A stretch of DNA of 64,000 nucleotides from Candidatus Binatus sp. (GTDB lineage: Bacteria; Desulfobacterota; Binatia; Binatales; Binataceae): assembly GCF_030646925.1 (NCBI RefSeq), contig NZ_JAUSKL010000078.1:1-64000 (forward strand), in the 5' to 3' direction. A program made the position numbers and the translations under genes. Position 1 is the stretch's first letter; each line of letters starts with the position of its first letter. The notes below the pieces were generated by a model. It was not told the origin of the DNA. It saw only the letters and a list, made by a program, of their open reading frames with translations, and made no database searches. Positions 1 to 8,199 of this stretch are shown here, piece by piece.

Positions 1-210
1 AGAGCAAGTCGCGCCGGCGTTCTCGGTTTTGAATTTACCACACCAATCGTTGCACAAGGTAAGATTGTCCTCGGTGTCGTAGAAGGCTTTGCATTGCTTC
101 ACGGTCGGTGTTTTCGCGTCAGTGAAGTCGGCATGACGATCGCGATCCGCGGCAAAAGCGATACCCGCGAGCGCGGCGGCGAACAGGCCTGATAAGATCA
201 ATTTGCGCAT
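1..210 (-). CDS. Small secreted Cys-containing protein, 3' end outside window
   Basis: The visible 70 codons begin with a classical signal peptide (MRKLILSGLFAAALAGIAFA, cleavage likely before ADRD). A short mature part follows with Cys residues in KQCKAF, TLCNDWC and near the window edge, so a small disulphide-stabilised periplasmic or exported protein is likely. The start is supported by AGGGGAC about 6 bases upstream of the ATG. The C-terminus runs off the window. I do not recognise the family. Confidence 0.7.
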   Translation of the reverse strand, partial: MRKLILSGLFAAALAGIAFAADRDRHADFTDAKTPTVKQCKAFYDTEDNLTLCNDWCGKFKTENAGATCS

Positions 211-522
211 TCGATATGTCCCCTAAGCTACGGCCCCACGCCGCGCACTTGAATCGCATGACGCTATCAGCACCTAATGCTTTTAACAAACCAAACTAAT
301 GCGCTTCGGGGCTTCGTATCGCGCAGCCAACGAGATTCAAACGGGAATCGGCAAGCTGTGACTCGAAAAAACGCCCTCGGCAATCATGCTACCGATGCAT
401 CCGCTCGGCATCGGGCAATACAAGGCAGTGATGGTTGAAGACTCGAAACGGTACGAGTGGAACTTCGCGATCGATGCGCCAAAGTCCAGCGAAGTGACTC
501 GCGGAAAGTAGTCGAGGCATCT
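211..522. other. Intergenic stretch with no convincing gene
   Basis: This region separates two minus-strand genes. The AT-richer part around 270-300 could hold the promoter of the secreted-protein gene. A short plus-strand reading frame near 386-511 is listed separately. I see no tRNA, strong hairpin or repeat. Confidence 0.5.
386..511 (+). CDS. Possible 41-residue small ORF or gene remnant
   Basis: From an ATG the frame encodes 41 residues, including QYKAVMVEDSKRYEWNFAID, a composition more protein-like than most chance frames in GC-rich DNA. An in-frame TGA lies just upstream at 359, so it cannot extend far. There is no clear Shine-Dalgarno sequence. It could be the C-terminal fragment of a decayed gene, a genuine small protein, or chance. 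Low confidence. Confidence 0.2.
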   Translation: MLPMHPLGIGQYKAVMVEDSKRYEWNFAIDAPKSSEVTRGK

Positions 523-1752
523 TCAGGCGGATTCGGGCGCGGGGTCGCGCGGCGAGTGGCGGCCGAGCGGGATCAATAGGGTGAATGCAGCGATCGCGAT
601 CGCGAATGCCACCCCGATCGCCACGCGATAGCTGCCCGTGCGATCGATGATCATGCCGGCCAGCGGCGGACCGATCATCGCGCCGAATCCACCGCTCGTG
701 TAGAGCGCACCCAGCATCATGCCGAGACGCTGCGGGCCAAACAGATGCGCGATCACGGCCGGAGACAGCGCCACGTAGCCGCCGTATCCCGCGCCCATCA
801 CGATCGCGAATAGCACCATCATCGGATATGAATTCGCTGCGAGCCAGATTCCATAGCTGAGCGTCAGCACCAGGATGCTCGCCTGGTAGAGCCGCACCAC
901 GCCAGCGCGATCGGCCAGCGTGCCGAGGCCCATGCGCCCCGCGACGCTCGCGCCGCCGATCACACTGACCAGCGCGGCGCTGGCGACTTCGGTGGCGCCG
1001 CGATCGTGCGCGAATGACGGCAGATAAACGAACGGCACAAAGAGTGCCATCGACATCATCACCGACGAGAGGTAAAGCAGCCGGAATGCGGGCGTGCGAA
1101 TCGCGTCGCCGAGGCGCAGCGGCGATACCGTGACGTGCACCGGCGGACGTTCCGCGACATAGGCGCATCCGAGCAGCACGGCGGTCGTGGCGATCGCGAA
1201 GACCACGTATGTCGTGCGCCAACCGAGATGGCCGATGAGCGCCGCCGCGATCGGCGCGCCGCACACCGTACCGAATCCGATCCCCGCGACTGAGATTCCG
1301 AGTGCGGTGTTGCGCCGCCGGATGAACCATCCGCCGACCACGGCGACCAGCGGCACGTAGGCGCATGCGATTCCTACTCCGACGCCGAGTCCGTAGGTCA
1401 GGTAACTGACCCAGAGGCGATCGATCATCGCGGTCAGCGCGAGGCCCAGCCCCATCACCACGCCGCCGGTGGCGACTACGATTCGCGGGCCGTATCGATC
1501 CGACAAATGTCCGCAGACCGGCCCGAGCAAACCCCAGATCAGCACCGTCACTGAGAACACGGCCGAGGTTGCGCTGCGCGCCGCGCCGAACTCGGCGGCC
1601 ATCGGTTTGAAGAACGCGCCGAAGCTGTATGCGACGCCATACACGGAGAACATCGCGACGAACGCCGCGGCGACCATCCGCCATCCGCGCGGTGAATCGA
1701 ATTGATCGAGGCGCGGGATTGCTTCTACTACTTTGGGAGCGGCGGTCGTCAC
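523..1752 (-). CDS. Major facilitator superfamily transporter
   Basis: A 409-residue protein with about 12 hydrophobic segments, the usual MFS size. The loop motif GHLSDRYGPR lies between helices 2 and 3, and GLGTLADRAG appears in the second half at the equivalent place. Overall it resembles the monocarboxylate / oxalate-formate antiporter branch; the substrate cannot be told. The start is taken as the GTG whose GTGA overlaps the stop of the upstream PPK2 gene by three bases, indicating translational coupling. A longer frame continues upstream inside the PPK2 gene and is not plausible protein. Confidence 0.85.
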   Translation of the reverse strand: MTTAAPKVVEAIPRLDQFDSPRGWRMVAAAFVAMFSVYGVAYSFGAFFKPMAAEFGAARSATSAVFSVTVLIWGLLGPVCGHLSDRYGPRIVVATGGVVMGLGLALTAMIDRLWVSYLTYGLGVGVGIACAYVPLVAVVGGWFIRRRNTALGISVAGIGFGTVCGAPIAAALIGHLGWRTTYVVFAIATTAVLLGCAYVAERPPVHVTVSPLRLGDAIRTPAFRLLYLSSVMMSMALFVPFVYLPSFAHDRGATEVASAALVSVIGGASVAGRMGLGTLADRAGVVRLYQASILVLTLSYGIWLAANSYPMMVLFAIVMGAGYGGYVALSPAVIAHLFGPQRLGMMLGALYTSGGFGAMIGPPLAGMIIDRTGSYRVAIGVAFAIAIAAFTLLIPLGRHSPRDPAPESA

Positions 1753-2642
1753 TTGATGCGCCGTCCCGTCTCGAGTGCAGCACGGGCCGCAGTCAGTTCC
1801 TTGAGTCTGGCGGGATCGACCTTGGGATAAGCTGGTTTCAGTTCTTCGATTGCACCGATAATTGCCTCCGCCACCACCAATCTGGTGAACCATTTGTTGT
1901 CGGCGGGAACGACATACCAGGGCGCGTGGGGAGTGGCGGTGTTTTCGATCATCTCCTGGTAGGCATGCATGTAATCGTTCCATCGTTCGCGCTCGGAGAG
2001 GTCGCCGATCGAGAATTTCCAGTACCGAGCGGGATCGTTGAGGCGTTTCAAAAATCGCTTTTTCTGCTCGGCTTTCGAGATGTTCAGAAAGAACTTCAGG
2101 ATCGCGACGCCGTTGCGGTTCAGATGGCGCTCAAAAGTATTGATATCCTCGAACCGCTCTTTCCAGATCGATTTGCTGACCAGCGACGGCGGCAGGTGCT
2201 CACGCCTGAGAAGTTCCGAATGAACGCGGACGATTAGCACCTCTTCGTAGTAGGAACGATTGAAAATCCCGATGCGGCCCTGCTCTGGAACATACTTGGC
2301 GGTGCGCCACAAAAAATCATGATCGAGTTCCTCCACGGACGGCTGCTTGAACGAATAGACCTGGCATCCCTGCGGATTCACCCCGGACATCACGTGCTTG
2401 ATCGCGCCGTCCTTGCCGGCTGCATCCATCGCCTGAAAAATCACCAGCACCGCCCATTGATTTTGCGCGTAGAGTTTTTCCTGCAACTCGACCAGGCGCT
2501 CGATGCCGCGCGTCAGCATCTCCTCGCCATGTTTCTCTGATTCGAAATGGGCAGTGTCTTTCGGGTCCCAGTCTTTCAGGCGAAACTTGCGCCCGTGATC
2601 TACCAGGTAGCGTTTTGCAAGATTCGGCAATTGGAAGCGCAC
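1749..2642 (-). CDS. ppk2: Polyphosphate kinase 2 family protein
   Basis: PPK2 enzymes move phosphate between polyphosphate and nucleotides (ADP/GDP or AMP) in the cytoplasm. The protein is 297 residues, normal for single-domain PPK2. The Walker A region is AMDAAGKDGA (residues 71-80), followed by HVMSGVNPQGCQVYSF, the lid/Walker B region FNRSYYEEVL and a C-terminal DLSERERWNDYMHAYQEM, all typical. GTG is the first start; AAAGGAG sits only one base upstream, so the TTG four codons later is an alternative. It overlaps the MFS gene. The Pho genes about 5 kb away make a phosphate-storage role attractive, but this is inference. Confidence 0.92.
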   Translation of the reverse strand: MRFQLPNLAKRYLVDHGRKFRLKDWDPKDTAHFESEKHGEEMLTRGIERLVELQEKLYAQNQWAVLVIFQAMDAAGKDGAIKHVMSGVNPQGCQVYSFKQPSVEELDHDFLWRTAKYVPEQGRIGIFNRSYYEEVLIVRVHSELLRREHLPPSLVSKSIWKERFEDINTFERHLNRNGVAILKFFLNISKAEQKKRFLKRLNDPARYWKFSIGDLSERERWNDYMHAYQEMIENTATPHAPWYVVPADNKWFTRLVVAEAIIGAIEELKPAYPKVDPARLKELTAARAALETGRRIK

Positions 2643-3117
2643 TCCTTTAACTCGGCCCGCGATAAATCGAGCATGCGAATCGCATCACGCGCACATGCGT
2701 AGTCGATGGTTACACTACGGCGCGCACGCTAGTCGAGCGTGACGACTCTGAATTGACGCGCGTCCGGCGCGATACTGCTCACGCGAGACACATCCCGCCA
2801 AGAGCGCAAAGAGCCCGCCAGAGCGCCAGGCATCGCGTGCGGCCAGCAATTCCCGGCCACTCCGCTCGGCAAAGCAACCTGTTCATCTGAGCGATTCGCC
2901 TGAGCTGTACAGATTACGTACATTCTGTTGTTTTTCTGCACGTAATTTCAAGTCTAGACGCCGTACGATTCCATCCTTCGCGAAATTGCACCTTCTTGAA
3001 GCCTCATATTTGCATTTTTATTGTTTGGCATGTTGTGTGCGTTTCTTTTGATTTTCAAGATGCTAATTGAATCATCACCAACCACAGTTTTGCACCACAA
3101 GGAGGTTGCAAACCGAG
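2643..3117. other. 475-base divergent intergenic region
   Basis: The region lies between divergent ppk2 and the TadE/G-like gene. Its right third is clearly AT-rich and contains a sigma-54-type promoter (listed separately). A 70-codon minus-strand frame at 2729-2941 has no recognisable features and was not called. No repeat or structured RNA was seen. Confidence 0.6.
3025..3040 (+). promoter_or_regulatory. Candidate sigma-54 (-24/-12) promoter
   Basis: TTGGCATGTTGTGTGC matches the sigma-54 consensus YTGGCACG-N4-TTGC well: GG and GC are separated by exactly ten bases, and only the -12 T and one -24 base differ. It lies about 78 bases before the ATG of the TadE/G-like gene and points at it. 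A sigma-54 activator gene lies immediately beyond that gene. Confidence 0.6.
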
Positions 3118-4167
3118 ATGAAAAGGCTGACGGGATTTTCTAAAGGTCAGATCTTCGTGTTGTATGCGGTCGCCATGACTGCTCTGCTCGGCGCCATCGC
3201 GCTCAGTACCGATGTCGGAGTCATGTACTACAACTGGGCGTCAATGCAGCGGGCGGTCGATGCGGCCGCGCTGGCGGGCGCAAACTATCTGCCGGAGGAC
3301 ACTTCAAACGCCACTGCTCAAGCTACCAACTATTCCACTATCAATGGTCTCGCGCCGGCTGAAATCGCTACCTCGTTCAACAGCCCGACCAACGACACCA
3401 TAACCGTTACAGCGAGTCGCACCGTGCCGTACTACCTGGGCAAGGTTGTCGGTCTAACCGATCAGGTGGTTCAGGTATCAGCCAGCGCGCAGATTTCGGG
3501 CGGAATAAGTTGCCTCAATTGCGTCTCACTGGGGCCGACGTCGCAGCCGCCCCTTGGCAGCGGCACCGTGATTACCCCCTGCGTTACCTGTGGCTGGGAC
3601 AGCACTGGAAGCGCACCCGCGAGCGCTCCATCGTCGCCAACCGAACACTGCCAGCTTATACCGATCGGTCTGGACAAGAGCGTGCTCTACCAAGGCCGCG
3701 GGACTTCGGTGGTGTTGCAGCAAGGTCGAATCTCACCGGGAAATTGGGATTTCCTTGAGTTGGGCGGCCCCGGCGGCAACGTCCTCAGAAACAATATCGC
3801 CTCCGGCTACCAGGGACCGATCGCTGCCGGGCAGTACATCTGGACCAAGACCGGGCAGAACGTCGGCCCTGCCAATCAAGGCTTCGATGATCGCATCGGC
3901 GCGACCTCGGGCGGCACGTGGCAGTCTCATGACGAGTCGGATCCCCGCGTGATCGTGATGCCGGTAGTCGATTGGACAACGGTGGGCAATGGCAGTTCGA
4001 CCGTTGAGGTGCTGGGCTTTGCTCACATGTATCTCGAATCAAGCCTGGGCCACGGACAATTCCAGGCCTATTACATCGATGACCTGGTGCCGGACAGCCT
4101 GGTGTCGGCGACGCCACCGCCGGCCGGGTTCCGCGGCGCACGCGGCAATCCGGTACTGACCAGGTAG
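3118..4167 (+). CDS. TadE/TadG-like pilus assembly protein
   Basis: A 349-residue protein. The N-terminus (residues 1-60) is a TadG-type signature: GQIFVLYAVAMTALLGAIAL membrane segment, then DVGVMYYNWASMQRAVDAAALAGA, as in Flp-pilus minor pilins and related von Willebrand-associated proteins. The rest is an exported Gly/Ser/Thr-rich domain with Cys pairs (CLNC, CVTC). The ATG is chosen because AAGGAGG lies 12 bases upstream; a TTG 17 codons earlier is less likely. No other tad/cpa genes are present, so it may work alone or with remote pilus genes. The sigma-54-type promoter upstream and activator next door suggest regulated expression. Confidence 0.75.
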   Translation: MKRLTGFSKGQIFVLYAVAMTALLGAIALSTDVGVMYYNWASMQRAVDAAALAGANYLPEDTSNATAQATNYSTINGLAPAEIATSFNSPTNDTITVTASRTVPYYLGKVVGLTDQVVQVSASAQISGGISCLNCVSLGPTSQPPLGSGTVITPCVTCGWDSTGSAPASAPSSPTEHCQLIPIGLDKSVLYQGRGTSVVLQQGRISPGNWDFLELGGPGGNVLRNNIASGYQGPIAAGQYIWTKTGQNVGPANQGFDDRIGATSGGTWQSHDESDPRVIVMPVVDWTTVGNGSSTVEVLGFAHMYLESSLGHGQFQAYYIDDLVPDSLVSATPPPAGFRGARGNPVLTR

Positions 4168-4182
4168 CGCACATCTGCCGGA

Positions 4183-4215
4183 GCAGGTTGCGTCCGTAAT
4201 GCGGGCGCAACCTGC
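4183..4215 (+). terminator. Hairpin between convergent genes
   Basis: GCAGGTTGCG (4183-4192) and CGCAACCTGC (4206-4215) form a perfect 10-bp stem with a 13-base loop, just after the TadE/G-like stop. There is no T-run, so it may be a Rho-type or bidirectional terminator for the converging transcripts. Confidence 0.55.
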
Positions 4216-4249
4216 CTCTCGGAATCAGGAGCACGCTTCAAGCAATCGA

Positions 4250-5782
4250 TCAAATACCCGATACTACAAATTTTCGCACCTGCGTCGGGGTATCTGCCAC
4301 TTTTTTCTCGCCGGCGCGCTTCAGGTAAGCATACAGCGTCGTCCGCGATACCCCCAGGATTTTTGCAGCTTGCACCTTGTTGCCGTTCGCGGCTTCGACG
4401 GCCTCGCGGACGGCGTCTTCGCGCAGTTCCGCCAGGATGCCGTTGCTTGAACCGGTGGCTGATCCGAGCTTCTCAGGATGGCCGGGCCGGGTGGCGGAAG
4501 GAGCTTGGCCGGAGGATATCTCCCTGGGCAAGTCCCTGACCCGAATCTGGCGATGTTTGCCAAAAACGATCGCTCCTTCGATCACGTTCGCGAGCTCGCG
4601 CACGTTTCCGGGCCACGGATAGGCGGTCAAAACCGCTAGCGCTCTCGGCGAGACTCCTTCGACCCGCATCGAGCGCCGGACCTGCTGCCCAAACAGCGCG
4701 ATGAAATGATCGACGAGGATCGGGATGTCTTCCGGCCGCGTCCGCAGCGGAGGTATCTCGAGCCGGCAGGCCTGCAGCCGGTAATACAGATCCTTCCGGA
4801 GCGCGCCCGCCGCGGCCGCTGCCTCCGGGTCAAGATTGGTCGAAGCAATCACGCTCGCATCGACTGGCATCTCACGGTTCCCACCCACCGGACGCGCGGC
4901 TTTTTCCTGCAGGACGCGAAGCAACTTGCTTTGTCCATCGACGCTCATTTCGGTTATTTCATCGAGGAACAAGGTGCCGCCGCTGGCTTCCTGGAAGAGG
5001 CCATGCTTGGCCGCGTTGGCGCCGCTGAACGCGCCTTTTACGTAGCCGAAGAGTTCGCTCTCGATGAGATCCTTCGGGATGGCGGCGCAATTCACTGCGA
5101 TAAATGGACTGCCCGCGGGCCGCGACACTTCGTGGATCGCATGCGCCACCCACTCTTTGCCCGTGCCCGTCTCGCCCACGATCAACACGATCGCGCCCGA
5201 CGCGGCGACCGATTCGATCCGGTCGTAGAGTTCGAACATGACCGCGCTTTTGCCGACCAAGCCGTGGAAGTTTCCGCCGGGCCTGCCCGGCGTGGCGGGC
5301 GCGTCGTCATCGAGCAAATGAATCCGTGGTTTCACCCGCACCGACCACCATTTGTGATACGACAGCTCGAGGCAGATTCCGGCGAAACGCACCAGTCGAT
5401 CGAACACGGCAGCGATAGCGGTCGGCATTTTTTCAGGCCGCTCCTCCAACACCATCTGCCGCACGATTCCCCAGAACGAATCGGTGAAGGCCAGCAACGA
5501 GCCGAGTGGCACGGCTCTTCTCGCGGAAATCCTGCCGACCGATTCCACCTCGGCCTGGTACCCGGCGATGTTCTTTTGCAGCAGGTATCGGAGCGCGGCC
5601 GCGGGCGTGCGCGTCAACACGTCGTCGGCTTCTGTCTTTGGGATCGTCCGCAAGATGTCTGGGTGCTGCGCGACCCACTCGATCCAGCGATGGGTGAGTT
5701 CGTCGGCGCGCGACACCACGATTTCCAACACGGGCCGCAGATCGTCGAGGTCGCGGTCCGAAATCATGAAGCGTTCGCGCAT
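4250..5782 (-). CDS. Sigma-54-dependent transcriptional activator
   Basis: About 510 residues. Residues 1-150 form an all-helical sensor-like domain resembling RsbR-type N-terminal domains (weak assignment). The AAA+ sigma-54 interaction domain follows, with Walker A GETGTGKE, the sigma-54 contact loop as GAFSGA (GAFTGA variant), Walker B GGTLFLDEI and the arginine-finger region. The C-terminus is a Fis-type helix-turn-helix (NKVQAAKILGVSRTTLYAYL). No receiver domain is present, so it is probably not a two-component regulator. It converges on the TadE/G-like gene, which carries a sigma-54-type promoter and is the obvious candidate target. Two ATGs 15 bases apart are possible starts; the first is used. 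Confidence 0.9.
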   Translation of the reverse strand: MRERFMISDRDLDDLRPVLEIVVSRADELTHRWIEWVAQHPDILRTIPKTEADDVLTRTPAAALRYLLQKNIAGYQAEVESVGRISARRAVPLGSLLAFTDSFWGIVRQMVLEERPEKMPTAIAAVFDRLVRFAGICLELSYHKWWSVRVKPRIHLLDDDAPATPGRPGGNFHGLVGKSAVMFELYDRIESVAASGAIVLIVGETGTGKEWVAHAIHEVSRPAGSPFIAVNCAAIPKDLIESELFGYVKGAFSGANAAKHGLFQEASGGTLFLDEITEMSVDGQSKLLRVLQEKAARPVGGNREMPVDASVIASTNLDPEAAAAAGALRKDLYYRLQACRLEIPPLRTRPEDIPILVDHFIALFGQQVRRSMRVEGVSPRALAVLTAYPWPGNVRELANVIEGAIVFGKHRQIRVRDLPREISSGQAPSATRPGHPEKLGSATGSSNGILAELREDAVREAVEAANGNKVQAAKILGVSRTTLYAYLKRAGEKKVADTPTQVRKFVVSGI

Positions 5783-5977
5783 GGTGAAAAATACTAGCAA
5801 CTATGACTTTTTGTAGTCAAGAATGAACAAAGCGTAGTTCTCTGAGGAACTGAATTCGATCAAGGACCGGGTTCCGATCCGGCCAAAGCATCTGGCAGGA
5901 AGCTGCCCGCACCGATTGCGAGGCGGCGGGCAAGCAGCGAGGACGCCTTAGGCGCCAGGAAAAGTCACAAAATCTGT

Positions 5978-6010
5978 TGGCGCGCCCGGAGGGATTTGAA
6001 CCCCCGTCCA
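5978..6010 (-). repeat. tRNA-Arg 3'-end fragment (direct repeat of tRNA-Arg)
   Basis: Read on the minus strand this is a complete T-arm (GGGGGTTCAAATCCCTC) plus the 3' acceptor strand ending GCGCCA. It matches the 3' end of the intact tRNA-Arg(ACG) at 29-30 of 33 bases, with a perfect 18-base core. No D-arm, anticodon arm or matching 5' acceptor strand lies where a full tRNA would need them. The remnant acceptor CGGGCGC with discriminator G resembles tRNA-Arg(CCG). The geometry (intact tRNA, then cargo, then 3' fragment) is that left by site-specific integration into a tRNA gene. Confidence 0.7.
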
Positions 6011-6013
6011 GTC

Positions 6014-6050
6014 AAAGGATCACACCGCCGATCCGGCGGCTTGATCCTTT
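6014..6050 (-). terminator. Hairpin after the prepilin-like gene
   Basis: A 9-bp stem (AAAGGATCA 6014-6022 with TGATCCTTT 6042-6050) encloses a second 5-bp stem (CCGCC with GGCGG). It begins directly after the prepilin-like stop codon and ends in TTT on the transcribed strand. It probably terminates or protects that transcript. Confidence 0.6.
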
Positions 6051-6572
6051 CTAATCTTCTCTACTTGGCGCGCAGGGGCCGACGGACCCGCCTTTACCGA
6101 GCAGTTTGCCGAGCTTCTGCACAGCCGGCAGTTCCTGGTTGAGCGCATCCTGTACGTCCATCAGCAGCCTTCTGCGGACCGCCGGAAGGTGCGGCATCGC
6201 GAGCAACGTATTGATCCGATCCTGGAAGCCCATAAGCTTGGTGTCGGCATCGCAGAAGCTTTTCAGCGGCGACATATCCAATGACGCGTTGTCCTCACTC
6301 CCCTGCTCCGCAGTGGTCGCGTCATCAGCGAGGCTGCCAAAAAAACTTCCGCCCGTCATGACCGATCCGTCGCCGAACGCGATGATTTCGTTAGCCAAGC
6401 CAGCCAGTTTCGGATCCTGCTTCATCCGCGCAGCCGCCTCTCGGACCTTTTGTACGGCGGGGAGGAGCATGCCGATCAGGATCGCGATGATCGCGATCAC
6501 CACCAGGAGTTCGATTAATGTGAACCCTGGAGTGAAGCCCGTCCTACCTCGAACTGCTCGCAATGCTTTCAT
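6051..6572 (-). CDS. Type IV prepilin-like protein with N-terminal methylation motif
   Basis: A 173-residue protein with a textbook class-III prepilin leader: after RGRTGFTPG comes [20 protein letters not shown], with Gly before Phe and Glu at +5, then [16 protein letters not shown] prepilin peptidase would cut after the Gly and the helix would enter a pilus or type II secretion pseudopilus. The wording is closest to planctomycete DUF1559-type proteins, though the C-terminal part is short and not recognised. ATG chosen with AAAGGAGG seven bases upstream. The gene stands alone between an intact tRNA-Arg and a tRNA 3' fragment, which suggests acquisition by integration. Confidence 0.85.
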   Translation of the reverse strand: MKALRAVRGRTGFTPGFTLIELLVVIAIIAILIGMLLPAVQKVREAAARMKQDPKLAGLANEIIAFGDGSVMTGGSFFGSLADDATTAEQGSEDNASLDMSPLKSFCDADTKLMGFQDRINTLLAMPHLPAVRRRLLMDVQDALNQELPAVQKLGKLLGKGGSVGPCAPSRED

Positions 6573-6665
6573 GACACGCCTCCTTTCTTTTGCAGAATGC
6601 CGCTGCTCGAATGGTTGGTAGCATTCGAGGCCAGCCCGCTGCAATCGAAAATGGCGCTGAGTTAT

Positions 6666-6742
6666 TGGTGCGCCCTGAGGGATTTGAACCCCCGACCCTC
6701 AGATCCGTAGTCTGATGCTCTAATCCGCTGAGCTAAGGGCGC
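6666..6742 (-). tRNA. tRNA-Arg (anticodon ACG)
   Basis: A complete 77-base cloverleaf: acceptor GCGCCCT/AGGGCGC, D-arm TAGCTCAGCGGATTAGAGC, anticodon stem TCAGA/TCTGA around loop CTACGGA (anticodon ACG), T-arm GGGGGTTCAAATCCCTC, discriminator A and encoded CCA. Its 3' part is repeated 688 bases downstream. Confidence 0.96.
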
Positions 6743-6798
6743 ATCGGAGACTTAAGAAATTTTCACATCGCGCGCTCGCGAGCAAGCCGCCTCGCCGA

Positions 6799-8199
6799 TC
6801 ACTCCTGCGCGGTGGGAATCCACACCGTGACCGTGGTGCCCTCGCGCAGCTTGCTCTCGATCCGTAGCACGCCGTGATGCAACTGCACGATATGCTTCAC
6901 GATCGCGAGGCCGAGGCCGGTGCCGCCAAGCTCGCGCGAGCGCGCATGATCGACGCGGTAGAATCGCTCGGTGAGGCGCGGGATGTCCGCGGCGGGGATG
7001 CCCTCGCCGGTGTCCGCCACCGAAAGCGCGATACCGTGCTTCTCGCCAGTTCCGTCGGTGAGCGGCGACGTGCGCGCCTCGAGTGTGACGCGGCCTTCGC
7101 GCGGTGTGTATTTGACCGCGTTGTCAATCAGGTTGAGCATCACCTGATGCATCCGGTCGCGATCGCCAGAAAATTTCGGCAGCGCCGGCGAGCTTTTGAC
7201 GTCGAGCTTCACGCCGCGGCGCGCCGCCTGCTCCTGCATCAGCTCGGCCGCCTCGCTCAGCAACTGCGGCGCCTCGAGCGGCTCGAACTTGAGCGGCGTA
7301 AGTCCGCGCTCGAGGTCGGAGAGCGACACCAGATCGTCGATCAGCCGCGCGAGGCGGCGCGCCTGCCGCTCGATGATACCGAGGAAGCGGGTCGATGTTT
7401 CGGGGTCGTCCACCCCATGCACCAGCGTCTCGGCATAGCCGTAGAGAGCGCTTAGCGGCGTGCGCAGCTCGTGGGTTAGATTCGACATGAAATCGGCGCG
7501 CTGCGTTTCGTAAGACTTGAGCTGTGTGATGTCGTGGAAGACGAACACCCAGGCGGCGCCGCGCGAGATGCGGATCGGCGCGGCGCTGGCGCTGACGTAA
7601 AGCGGCGCCGGATTCTGGATCAGGATTTCGGCGTTGATGACGCGATTGTCCGCTAGCCGCATCGAGCGGCCGACGAATTCCTGCAAGCGCGGATCGCGGC
7701 ATAGCTCGACGAACGGCCGATCGCGATAGTCGGTTTCCGCGCCGAGCGCGAAAATCCGCCGCGACGCGCCGTTCAGCAGGATCACCTGGCCGCGCGCGCC
7801 GGTCACGACCACCGCTTCGGTCATGCTGCGGAGAATCGCCTCGAATTCGTCGCGCTGCTCGGCGAGCGAATCGTTTTCGCCGACGATCGAATCGGCGGCG
7901 TCGAGCAATCGGCGCTCGGCGCGGCCGGTGACTTCGCGCTCATCGGCGGGAAAATGCGGCGGCGGACGCCGTTCGTTCAATGCGGTGGCGACGGCTTCCA
8001 ATCGTTCCGCGCGCCGGGTGATCGCGCGCGAAAACGTGGTAGCCATAAATCCGCTAACTAGTATTCCAATGACTATTACTGTGACTACCCAGAACCGCGT
8101 AACTGCGCCAGTACTGGCTAGTACAGTTAGTAATATGGCCGCCGGCGCGAGCCCGGCCACGATCGCGGCGAAAAGACGAAGCGTGAATGATCTAGCCAA
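6799..8199 (-). CDS. phoR: PhoR-like phosphate sensor histidine kinase
   Basis: A membrane histidine kinase of about 466 residues: two N-terminal membrane helices with almost no periplasmic loop, as in PhoR; a short linker; a PAS domain (about 100-210); the dimerisation/phosphoacceptor motif FMSNLTHELRTPLSALYGYA; then the ATPase domain with N box (LIDNAVKYTP), DTGEGIP and GGTGLGLAIVKHIV. It phosphorylates PhoB under phosphate limitation in the usual system. The TTG at 8199 is chosen because GAGG lies six bases upstream and it overlaps the phoB stop; an in-frame TTG at 8226 would add nine residues. Last gene of the pst-pho operon. Confidence 0.9.
   Translation of the reverse strand: MARSFTLRLFAAIVAGLAPAAILLTVLASTGAVTRFWVVTVIVIGILVSGFMATTFSRAITRRAERLEAVATALNERRPPPHFPADEREVTGRAERRLLDAADSIVGENDSLAEQRDEFEAILRSMTEAVVVTGARGQVILLNGASRRIFALGAETDYRDRPFVELCRDPRLQEFVGRSMRLADNRVINAEILIQNPAPLYVSASAAPIRISRGAAWVFVFHDITQLKSYETQRADFMSNLTHELRTPLSALYGYAETLVHGVDDPETSTRFLGIIERQARRLARLIDDLVSLSDLERGLTPLKFEPLEAPQLLSEAAELMQEQAARRGVKLDVKSSPALPKFSGDRDRMHQVMLNLIDNAVKYTPREGRVTLEARTSPLTDGTGEKHGIALSVADTGEGIPAADIPRLTERFYRVDHARSRELGGTGLGLAIVKHIVQLHHGVLRIESKLREGTTVTVWIPTAQE

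Noticed and set aside
389-1783. A 464-codon minus-strand frame overlapping the MFS gene
   Set aside because: Out of frame with the obvious membrane transporter and Arg-rich throughout.
2729-2941. A 70-codon minus-strand frame in the ppk2/TadE-like gap
   Set aside because: No ribosome binding site, no domain or signal peptide, and sequence like chance translation of GC-rich DNA.
5978-6080. tmRNA or selenocysteine tRNA, because GCGCGCC at 6067-6073 can pair with the 3' acceptor strand
   Set aside because: The 5' strand lies inside the prepilin coding sequence, there is no D-arm, anticodon or tag peptide reading frame, and the middle is a simple terminator-like hairpin.
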